A stretch of 64,000 nucleotides of DNA. It comes from Brachionus rotundiformis (lineage: Eukaryota; Rotifera; Eurotatoria; Ploima; Brachionidae). Positions 12,001 to 21,484 of the stretch are shown here, piece by piece. Within the stretch, counting starts at the first letter, position 1; each line of letters starts with the position of its first letter. The position numbers and the translations under genes were made by a program. Below the pieces are notes generated by a model. The model had not been told where the DNA came from, ran no database searches, and saw only the letters and a program-made list of their open reading frames with translations. Where the stretch lies: contig JAESIW010000200.1 in the NCBI GenBank assembly GCA_016802295.1, forward strand, positions 2,077,923 to 2,141,922, written 5' to 3'.

Positions 12001-15000
12001 AAAATTAATTTAACTATTTTTTTGATTTGTTTAAGACTTGTTTTCTATGTTAAATTTTAATTTTTTCAATAAATGTAAATATATCAATCAAAGCAGTTAT
12101 ACTTAATCTTTAAAAAAATTTTTCTTTTTAAATACATAATTATTTTTCAATATATATCAAAATAAATAAAAAGACAATTTAATTAAAAAATTTTAGAAAT
12201 TTTAATTAACTTATTAAACAAATTACTTTTGAAATAAACTATCATCTTTTGAATCGTCTATTTTGCGAAAAGTTTCGTCTACATTGTGAAAAAAATACTG
12301 TTGTATTTTTTTAAAACCATCTTCTGAATTGGAATTAAATAAACTGAATGGTATATCATCATAAACACAGATGAATAGCGAGGACTCAATCAGGATTCCT
12401 TTAAGACTGAACTTAAAATCGACTCCATTATAGTCATAACGTGATACATCAATAGAACTCAGCACTGGTCTCAATTGTTCGTATAAACTAATAGGAACAT
12501 TTTTTTTCTTTATTGGCACACCTTCACTGTCCGAGGTAAAAGTGCCAGAATTTTGATTTAATGTATCCTTTCTGGCATGCGATTTAGTTAGATAATTAAC
12601 TCTATTCACTAAGCACTGAGTTACCGGATTGGTCAAATTTGATTTTTTTCCAAGCTCTTTTAAAAAATGCTTTTGCAAGATTAAGCTCAAATCTGGTATT
12701 AAACGAATACAATCGTAAAATTTGTCTTCAAAGTCCAATATTTTGTCCAATACTTCTTTTAATTCAGAATTTTCAATCTTCACCGCTGGTTTAGCCGATT
12801 CACTTTTGGATATAAGGCTATTTAAATTTTGGTATAAGTTATTTTTACTCAAAAACAAGGCTAATGATGACTGTAGTATTGAATAACACTTATAGTCTTG
12901 TAAATAGATCATATTCAATATTTCATTATTGGTCAAATTTTTAAAATAATCAATGCGGTCTTTTTTGCGACCACGCTCCTGGTACACACCATCAATAGCC
13001 TCGGAATAGATTTCAGTAACAAAATAGACCTCAGTGTCAGAAATAGTCTCAATTTGCTCAGGTATTGCTACATTTAGTAAACTTGAGTTCTCATTTTTGT
13101 TGAATCTTATAACATAAATAAAAGTGCATGTTTGAGCTGAACCAGTTTTGTAGCGGCTATTTTGGTTGTCAGTCGAATCAAGCATGGTTAATTGGAGAGT
13201 AAGTGCCACAAATTTGGAACATTGAAACAAACATTTGAAGCCCTCTTTCATTCGCATGCGAATAAACGTGTCAATGATGGTTTCTTTTAAATTTTGAGCT
13301 GTTTGTGATGAAAAATGGTGCTCCAAAGTCCATTTAAATTTTTTTCTTATCATAAAATTGACAAGTTTTGATGACTGATTATGCTTTGGATCTGGATTAT
13401 TCTGAATTTCATCAAAAAGTATAAATTTAAATGCATCATAAATATCAGATTTTTGTAATAAAATTATTTGGTCAAATTTTTTTGGCGTACTTTCTTTTAA
13501 ATTTTTATCCTTATCTTTTTTAAAATTTAAATTTCTGAGCATCTCTTTAAACGATTCTAGTATTCGCATACGGTCAATGAAAAATATGTTCGAATGAAAC
13601 AAAAATTGAAGTGACACAAATGGAGCATACTGATCATTTAATATACAGATAACAAAAGAGTTCTTGCTTGCTGAGTTGCTTGAATTGACCGAGTTGTCAG
13701 TGTCAGACAATTTCTCTTTGGAGTCATCTGGATTGTCGGACTCGTGGCTGTCCTCAAGAGTTTCGCATGGTCTCAAATAGTTGGTGGATGAATGGTAAAA
13801 TTTTAGAAAAATGCAATTTTCTACAAGCATTATGTCACACCAATAGGTCAGTAAAGATCTCAGTTCATTAATAGCTTTGGAACTTTGGAAAATACTGTTG
13901 GGAATATAGTTTGGATTGAAAGAGTCAAGATTGCTGCGGGATTTCAGATCAAAAATGCAAGTGTTTATGTCCGGAACTGGACGGTCATGGTTAAGGATCA
14001 TTTTTATTGAATGAATGGCAAAATAGCGATTCAACGCTTTGGGATGAAGCTTGAAAAAGGACAAGTAGTTCCAAGAATGGGCGAATTCATTGTAATAGTC
14101 CACCTCATGGTTTTTAATTGTCCGGTTATTAAGCTCAAAATTAAGATTTTGAAGAGAGAATGTATTCTTTTGATAAATTTGACTATTCATACTTTCATTT
14201 GATAGTTTATACAATGGTTCTTTATATTTTGATAGAATCTCTGGTGCTTCACGCATCGATGGTGTCACCTCGAATTGGTACTTTTGCATTGATGAGTGCA
14301 TTTGGTTATAAAATTGTTTTATTTTCCTCAATACTTCCACATTCTGATGCTTGGCTTTAAATTGAACCGAGTCCCATGCAATCCATAATTGTATGGTACA
14401 TTTACTTGTTAAAGCTGATTTTATTTTGTAAACAAGAGAAACAGTTTGAGTAAAATGTTTTTTCAAATAAATATCAACTAAAAAGCTATCCGATTCAAAT
14501 TTTCGATTTATATTTGCCAAAGAAAAGCCTTCCTGAGCCCTTATGCGAACAAGTTGCATCAAATCCATGTCTTTGGCTAGCTCAAATTCATCCAAAAGTC
14601 CCAGAACACTATCTTTGGGAACTATGTGCTTCAAATCGTTGCTGGCATCTGATCCTTTTCTGTTCGTTTTTGTCTTGGTTTCTTTACTTTGAATATTCAA
14701 AAATTTTAGATTAAAATAATAAAAAAGCCTTCTTGGTATAATTTGGCTAAGATCAAGATTTTCGTCCAAATAATAACAAAATCCATTGGTCATGTTGGCT
14801 AAATTTTTCATAAATGTACAATTTACCATGTGACCAAAACTTGACAGAATATTGCTTTCGGATTTGTGCGAGCTTGTTCCAGTGTATACAAAAGAAAATG
14901 ATATGGCTGATTTGGAAACTTTTTCCAAACAGCGAACTATGTCGTTGGCATATATGAAGCCATCAGTTATGTGTATATGGTGAGCTAGGACAAGACTGGT

Positions 15001-15723
15001 CACCGTAATTGGATTTATTTCAAAAAAATTAAATATTTTGCTCAAGATGCGAAGAAATTCTTCATATGGACTTTTTGCTTTTGGCTTGGAATATGTTTCC
15101 TCATCCAATGATGTGTTGATTCTAAGCTCTGCAGGAGAATCTCTTAATGATTCTAAAATTACAAACTTATTTTCTATTATTTTGTTGAAAATAAACAAAG
15201 CCATTTCGGATATATTTGTTTTCAAGAGTCGTTTTGAATGGATTATGGTTAAAAATGGATGTTGATTCTGACTTGAAAAGCTTGGTGATGAGTTCCATAA
15301 AAGAACAGTGACGTAAATTTGAGGCTCGGTGTTGGCACAATTTGAATAAAATTGGTCAAATTCATTGTTAATTTTGTCAAATATAATATTGAGGCTTTTT
15401 TGAATGAAGTCAAGACTAGATGACTGTGGACAATAGTCAACAGTAATTATTACTTTATAAAGAATATGTGCTAGAATAGGATCATCATTGTCGGTTTTTT
15501 TCTGTATTAATTTTGTTGTCGAGACAATACTTTGAGATTTGTCTGGTTCATGATTTCTTGGTAAATTCGGTATCTTTGCAGTTGAAATGGCATTAAAGCC
15601 GTTCAAATCGCCTTCAGGCTTTTCGATGTACTGCAAAAATGCTTTCAATGGCAAAAAATTATCACCTGCTTTCAAATGCTTATCGAATAGATAAAGCAAG
15701 TCATTTGTATTTTGTTCTGGCAT
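3082..15723 (-). CDS. SZT2: KICSTOR complex subunit SZT2
   Basis: Exons on the minus strand are 12227-15723, 6890-11900, 3341-5653 and 3082-3189: 10,929 nt, 3,642 aa (human about 3,430). SZT2 is the scaffold of KICSTOR, which brings GATOR1 to lysosomes and represses mTORC1 when amino acids are scarce. Recognised SZT2 blocks include HHIHITDGFIYANDIVRCLE followed by SFGHMVNCTFMKNLANMTNG, AIHSIKMILNHDRPVPD, VTEIYSEAIDGVY, LRPVLSSIDVSRYDYNGVDF and, after the first junction, NYVNSIVHYLANDV with KITDIDLTDYLRITCHH. Donors are AAAA^GTAATT, AAAAAG^GTGAGT and GGTTTT^GTAATA. Exon 2 begins after TTCAATTTTAG and completes an Asn codon. The last exon (36 codons, KYLKIFASKLIDNTKFLL) is the least certain. 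The protein carries long Ser/Asn-rich low-complexity linkers, for example around 10,860 (acidic) and 7,150-7,300. Intron 2 (5654-6889) holds a decayed LINE. The protein is easily mis-annotated as three genes. Confidence 0.93.
5785..6010 (+). mobile_element. Decayed LINE reverse-transcriptase fragment in SZT2 intron 2
   Basis: On the plus strand, antisense to SZT2, short in-phase pieces read RTAFFKLRN (from 5817) and, in a shifted frame, KYGSECRTMTKS (from 5920). These resemble the segment downstream of the reverse-transcriptase core in non-LTR endonuclease/RT proteins, where the order KA..AF.KL..IW, then L.YG.E.W..TK.. is typical. Stops and at least one frameshift separate them, so the copy is dead. 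Only about 220 bp is recognisable. Confidence 0.6.
11901..12226 (-). other. SZT2 intron 1
   Basis: This is a 326-bp intron bounded by GTAATTTG and TTCAATTTTAG on the minus strand. It is phase 2 and rebuilds an Asn codon across the junction. It is very A/T-rich and I see no embedded element. Confidence 0.85.
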
Positions 15724-16372
15724 TTTAACATTCAGCTTTTAAATTTGATTATTTATCTATTCAAAATTATTTATCATTTTAATCCAGGATTTTTTTTTAA
15801 CATTTTAATTTGAAGTGAAATTTAAAGCTATTTAAGATTGGGTACATGCTTTGATTAGATGCGTGCAAGTTTATCAAATATATTTTAATAACCAGTAAAT
15901 TTAAGCTTACATTTTTACATAATATTAAAAAGAACTTCAAAAGTTATTTCCTAATTGGAAACTATAGATATTCTTAAATAAAATATAATGTTAAAAATAT
16001 TTTACCAAGACTATTATGAATAAAATTATTTTCAATTTATTTACAAAATTAAGGTTTAAATTTAATCTTCGGAGAATTCTATGCACTAAAACACAAAAGA
16101 ATTATTTTTTAATTTGATGTGTTTTTCCAAGATTGACAAAATAACTTTTTTAATTAAACTTAGAGTTTAAAATAGAGCTTTTTCAAAGTTCAGATTAATT
16201 GAAATTATTGAAAATTCTATTTCTAAATATATTATTTCGAAAATAAATGGATTACTTTAAAATACTTTGTTTATTTTAAAAAATAATAGCTTAATAACTT
16301 AAAAATAATACTTTCTCTACAGTATAAATTGTTTAAACTTTTTGAATTTATATTCAATCAAAATTTATAAAG
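15724..16372. promoter_or_regulatory. Divergent intergenic region SZT2 / chitin-binding gene
   Basis: These 649 bp separate the oppositely oriented start codons of SZT2 (minus) and the secreted chitin-binding gene (plus), so both upstream regions lie here. It is A/T-rich. I cannot name a specific promoter element. Confidence 0.4.
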
Positions 16373-16972
16373 ATGTTTACAGAACTTTTTATTTTGGCGT
16401 TCACCTTGGCATTTATTCAGGCCTTACCAGAGTCAATGCTAAAAAAAAATTATCTAAAAACTGAAAAACTAAAGATAATGGATGAAATTGAAGATTATTC
16501 ATCACACAATTCAAATTGGTATCCTTTTGAATTTTATGATTTATATCAAACAAACAATCAAAATGATTTAAATGCTAAATTATTTTTAAATCAATTACCA
16601 GTAGATTCATTTCCAAGTATTATTCAACCAACTTTAATGAATATAGCATCGATTCCATTTAAAAGTCCAATTATATCTATTCCATTTTTCAACCCATTTG
16701 TAATACAACAGCCAACAATTACTAGTAGTGGTCAAGTCATTATTGAAAGCTTACTTGGTGGAATTCCTTTTAAATGTTTTGGTAGACCTTCAGGCCATTA
16801 TCGAGATGATTATTTTTGCGACGTTTTTCATGCATGTGTTCATGGTGTGCAGCAAAAGACCTACTCTTGTCCCTTTGTTGGCGAAGCCCAATATTTTGAT
16901 GATAATACTAAAAAATGCGAATTTATTAGGGAAAATCCCTTTGGATGTAATTCAAAACTTTTTTATCATTGA
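16373..16972 (+). CDS. Secreted protein with one peritrophin-A chitin-binding domain
   Basis: A single exon encodes 199 aa. Residues 1-18 form a signal peptide (hydrophobic LFILAFTLAFIQA followed by LPES). Residues ~20-130 are low in cysteine and rich in Pro/Ile/Asn. The last ~65 residues are a type-2 chitin-binding domain (CBM14): six cysteines in CFGR, FC, HAC, SCP, KC and FGC, with the aromatic and glycine positions of the family (SGHYRDDYFCDVFHACVHG). It probably binds chitin in cuticle-like, trophi or gut-lining matrix; the location is inferred. It is convergent with the WD40 gene. Confidence 0.88.
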   Translation: MFTELFILAFTLAFIQALPESMLKKNYLKTEKLKIMDEIEDYSSHNSNWYPFEFYDLYQTNNQNDLNAKLFLNQLPVDSFPSIIQPTLMNIASIPFKSPIISIPFFNPFVIQQPTITSSGQVIIESLLGGIPFKCFGRPSGHYRDDYFCDVFHACVHGVQQKTYSCPFVGEAQYFDDNTKKCEFIRENPFGCNSKLFYH

Positions 16973-17175
16973 TAAAATTGAAAAATCTTATTTCTTATTA
17001 TTAAAAAGATAATCAATTATAAATTATAAGAAGCATTAATATGTTTCAATATTTTTATCTACTTCTTTAATTGTAAAAGATTTAAACATTTGATTCAATT
17101 TCTTTATATTAATTATTAATAAAAGCTTTTTTTAAATGAATTTATTCTAAATTTATTAAACTTAATATAATATTT

Positions 17176-18872
17176 TTACTCAAAAAGACATTTATTCCAA
17201 ATTATTAATTTCCCGTCATTGTAACCATTTGCGATGTCACCACTAGGTAAAAGAGCAAATCTTTGGGAAAGTCGGGTTTGATTGCCGAAAGATCTAATCA
17301 AACTCCAATCATTTGAATTCCAAATTTTGTTTGTTCCATCCCATAGACCAGTAACAACATTGCCATTTGAAAGTACTAATAATGAATAAACTCCCGAATT
17401 TACCCGAATTGATTTTTTAATAGAAAAATTAATTTTGTTCCAGATTATAATATTACCTTCCCTATCACAACTAATAAGATCGTCATTTTTTGATAATGCC
17501 AAAGAATCTACTTTTCCGGAATGATTAGTTAGTGTATGAATAACTGAAAAATTATCTCTTTTCCATATTATTATAGTTTTATCGTCTGAACAACTTGCTA
17601 GGTCACCATTTTTAAGTTCCAATAGATAGTTTACATGATCTGAATGTTTTTCCAAAGTTCTGATCAGATCAAAAGTATTCGGATTCCAGATTTTTATTAG
17701 TTTATCTTGTGAACAAGTTATGAGATATTTATTATTCCATTTAAGCATATATTCAACACCTGCTGAATGTGCCACAAACTTGTATTGAACATCCCAGTTT
17801 GTAGTATTCCAAATAAGAATTTCCCCACTAATTGAACCACCAGCAAATGTGCTTTTAGTTAATTCGATCAAGCTCCAAAATCCATAAGTATAAGATAGTT
17901 TTCTTTTTAATGTGTAAGTAGAAGTTTCCCATACATGAAGAGTATTATCTGCAGAAGCTGTTACCAAATCTTTATTCGTTAAGACTATCAACGAATTTAT
18001 CTCTTTTTTTTGGTTGTATAATAGTTTAGTTATTGGGTCAAAATTTTCGCATCTTAAAAAAAATTTTTATATTAAAACATTAATTATTTTGTACCAGATT
18101 ATTTTAAAATTAATTTTTGAAATTTTTAAAAATAATGAAAACTCAAAATTGATTTAAATTTCAAAATTTTTGCTTTTTTAGTTTAGTGTTAAATATTGAA
18201 AGCGACAAATTACGATTCTTGAGTAGTGGTAATGGAAATATTCGTTGTAGATGGAATTGATTTGATTTTAGTTGTTGTACTAGATAAAACTGATGTTGTT
18301 GGAATTGATTTAGTAGTGGTTGTTATGGAAGATGAAGCTGATTTAGTTGGTAAACTTTTATTAAAAAAGCTTGTTGTTAAATTAGTTTGTAGTATAGCTG
18401 TTGCAGTAAATTGAACTGTTTGACTTGAATTAGTCCTAATTAATTAAGTTTATTAAATTTTGATAAGTATTAAAAATTTTATTAATTACTTTGAAAACTT
18501 GCACCTACATATTGGTTTAGTTTTAAATCGCTGACAAATTCCAGTCTCGAAGTACATGCCTCGGCAATATAGATGGCATATTTTTGTATGCAAATCACTT
18601 GATTTGTCACAAATAAGATATTTTTTTCCATTAATTATTTCGAGTTTATCATCTAGGTATATATCATTAATACAGTATGAACATTCTGGCCGTATGCTAG
18701 TCAAACAATCAGTACATTGAGGAACACCGTAGCAGTTAAAGCAAAATCTTAAATAGTTCGAACAAGACAAACATGAAACAAGCCAGTGTCTATTTTGGAT
18801 AATAGAATGGTTTTGGGAGCTAATTTGATTAACAATTTGAATTAACAGAATAAAAATTTTGATCAGCTTCAT
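17176..18872 (-). CDS. Secreted Cys-rich, Thr-rich, WD40-propeller protein
   Basis: Exons on the minus strand are 18490-18872, 18214-18435 and 17176-18052: 1,482 nt, 493 aa. Exon 1 encodes a signal peptide (KIFILLIQIVNQISS) and a domain with 14 cysteines in paired CxxC-like spacing (CLSC, FCFNC, CTDC, CSYC). Exon 2 is almost wholly a Ser/Thr-rich linker (TTTTKSIPTTSVLSSTTT), likely O-glycosylated. Exon 3 encodes a seven-bladed WD40 propeller, the blades ending VWE, IWN, IWN, IWK, IWN, IWN and IWN. Phases match at both junctions: AA^G gives Lys, TC^A gives Ser. Introns are 54 and 161 bp. WD40 domains are usually cytosolic, so this architecture is unusual. I do not know its function or a named homologue. 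Confidence 0.85.
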
Positions 18873-19139
18873 TTTTTTGCTTTTTAGATATTTTTATTTG
18901 ACAAGATTTTAATTTAAATTCAAATAACTTTTATTATTCTTGAAAATTTTGAGAATATAATTAAAAATTAATCTAACAGGTTTTCTAATATCAAGCTTCT
19001 CTGTAAATATCATCACAGGCTCAATAGCTTTTTGAAAAAAATTCTTTCGACATTTATAAAAACAAATTCTAATAATTATGCTTTAATAAAATATAATTTT
19101 GACTATGATGCTAGTCCAAAACAAAACAAGCTAAGTTAA

Positions 19140-20450
19140 ATTTTTTGTTGGAAGAAAAAAACTATGGAACTTGTCCAAGATGTAATTCACTAAAAACTTT
19201 ATCATTTTAAAGAAACTGATCTGGTGAACAAAACTTATCATAAAAAAAAAGATAACACAATTTTAATGAGTTTGGCTTTTTACATACGAAAGATTCAACA
19301 ACGATTGCTGGGCTTCATATCAGCAATTTATAACGTTGTTTAAAATTTTTTTGTCAATAATAAATAGAAAAGCTGACAATCACGAAAGAGATCACCAATA
19401 TTAAAATGATATGGCGGGAATCTAGGGTAAAGACAAAAGATCGACTTGAGTGGAAATCAGAAGTAACTCTATTCTCCACAAAGAGTGAATAAGGAAAAAA
19501 AATATCATAAGTAGCCGATCTCAATTTTTTTTAAAATATATTCTTTTCGGATCATCGTCTTTATGTCTTCCTTAATTCTCATCTTTGAGTTCATCATCAA
19601 AGTCTTCATTTTCCACAAAGCCACACACCAACCCATTTTTTTGGTCACCGCAAAGCATCTACCATAGACGGCTTCCTTAGTAAGTCGTCTCCACAAGCCA
19701 ATAATAGCTTATTCTTATTATTATTATTTTCATTGTCTTTATGATCCATTACATAGTCAAAATCATCATTATCTAATTCAAAATCTTGATCATAATCATA
19801 ATTTTCAGTGAGAATACTTCCTCCATCAGTATTTTTACAGATAAAAGAAAAATTTTCAGGGAGATTCCAAATTGACTATCCAACATTTTAAAAGTCTCAA
19901 TGGTCTTGATACGGTTAATTATCATATATAACTCATATTTATTAGGTTTATTGTCTGATAATTTTGGAAAGGGGAATACCTAGGTATAACCTTCTTTTCA
20001 GCCTTTTTATTAGAGATTTAATTTTACAAAATTTGGACTAATAAGAAAAATACTTATTTACACTCGAACGATGTTGGTTAATCAAATAAATTAGATTTAA
20101 AATACGCAAAATAAGCGATGCTTTGTGAAAAATTCAGATCTAAAATTCACATGAAAAAATTTTCAGAAAAATATAATTGATGGGCTTGTTCGTCATCAAC
20201 AGGAAAATCAGATAATAATTGATTGTATTCAACAATTTTTTTTTAAAAAAGAATTAATGAATTACAGAGTTACGAATTTTTTGCGTATCGGTGCTACTAG
20301 TATTAATCAAACAGAGAATCATTCATATAATATTTTGGCTTTGAACATGGGGTCTTGTATGAATAGGATTGAAAGTCTCTGGAACATATCAAAGATATGC
20401 GAGTGTGCAGCATAACGTCAATTTAGTGATCAGTCTTGTTCACCAAACCA
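19140..20450 (+). mobile_element. Decayed ISXO2/Merlin-like DDE transposon
   Basis: Near 20,310-20,395 the plus strand reads ENHSYNILALNMGSCMN followed by RIESLWNISK. This matches the ISXO2-like transposase pattern NHS.NFV.P.TGAHTN.IE..W...K near the last catalytic acidic residue. About 1.1 kb upstream (~19,172) a CPRCNSLK pair fits the N-terminal zinc-ribbon of such proteins. Stops and frameshifts are frequent, so the copy is inactive. I could not find terminal inverted repeats, so the boundaries are approximate. Confidence 0.45.
19505..19870 (-). pseudogene. Broken acidic coding fragment
   Basis: On the minus strand an acidic, Asp-rich reading frame (ENYDYDQDFELDNDDFDYVM) runs from about 19,850 into a stretch ending in DALR. 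A frame shift then leads into a second open segment (19505-19696). Composition is more protein-like than neighbouring DNA, but I recognise no family. It may belong to the surrounding transposon fossil or be a separate gene relic. Confidence 0.25.
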
Positions 20451-20725
20451 GCAACGAATATTTTATCATATCTTAAACAAGACCCAAAAATAAAGATCAT
20501 TAAACTTTTATTATTTTTTATAGATACAATTTTATAAGATAATAAATGGCTATGAGATTGAATAGAGTGGTAAATACGCGAAACAAATAACCAAACAGTG
20601 CTGTGACTGTTCCAAATGTGAAAGGCTTCAAAAAGAAGCTTTTTGATTGGGTTGCGACTAATTTCGAAGCGAAAGCTGAGTTGAACATTACTTGAGTTTA
20701 CCTAGATTGCAGTATCTTTTACTAC

Positions 20726-21190
20726 CAGCGGCGTAGCCAGGTAGATAAGTTGGGGATGCTCAAGCCCCCTATAAATAATTTGAAAGGGACCCCTTCCCCT
20801 CCATACTTGAGTTCTATTTTTCAATAAATAAATAAATATTAGTTGTTGAGATATTTAAAATTTAAACGTTTTATTGATTAAAATTATTGATTTGAGAATT
20901 AAATCTAATTGTACAATAATTATTATTAAAATATAAAGTAAGAATTGTCAGACATATCGTAACAAAGATACAAAATATAAATTATAAATTATAAACTAGT
21001 TATATGATTAAACAAGATAGAGACTTGCTCTCGCGTTTTGGCTGTTGGAATCGTTGCGAAGTTTTCGAAGGAAATTCTGTAAGAAGCTGTTGCGATAGGC
21101 AGCCTTATTTGTTTTTCTTGTTTGGAAAGGGAAACGTGCGTTCAAGCGAAGGTTGCGTGGTTGACATGACGTGATGGGATGGTTTGGGTC
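20726..21190. mobile_element. Possible hAT-type element end
   Basis: The string CAGCGGCGTAGCCAG at 20726-20740 matches a terminal inverted repeat that I recall at the ends of many animal hAT-like elements. The following ~450 bp is locally richer in G+C than its surroundings. I found no matching CTGGCTACGCCGCTG on the other side, so the element is solo-ended or decayed. The right boundary is a guess. Confidence 0.4.
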
Positions 21191-21484
21191 AGCCAGAATT
21201 TCTTTTAAATAAAAACATAAATTTACTCTACTAAAAATATAAAGAATTTAAATTATCAAAACCATCTTGTCGTATCTGTGATTTATTGCTCAATCTCTTA
21301 GATTTTATATATTTTATATATTTAAAATTAACTGTTTTACTCAACCAAAAGTTAAGTTAAATTTGCTCCTATGTCAAAATTTAAAATTTTTCAAATGAAT
21401 CATACTTTACCGTACAGTCATTTAGTAAAGGCCATATAAACTGACATTAATAATCATTAAACAGATAAAATAAACTTCTTAAAT

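Noticed and set aside
3296..15723. Three separate large minus-strand genes (3296-5644, 6866-11860, 12223-15723)
   Set aside because: Good donors and acceptors join them in phase and all match successive parts of SZT2, so they are exons of one gene.
18226..18414. Plus-strand open frame rich in Val/Asp
   Set aside because: It is the antisense of the Thr-rich linker exon of the WD40 gene, whose splice phases fit.
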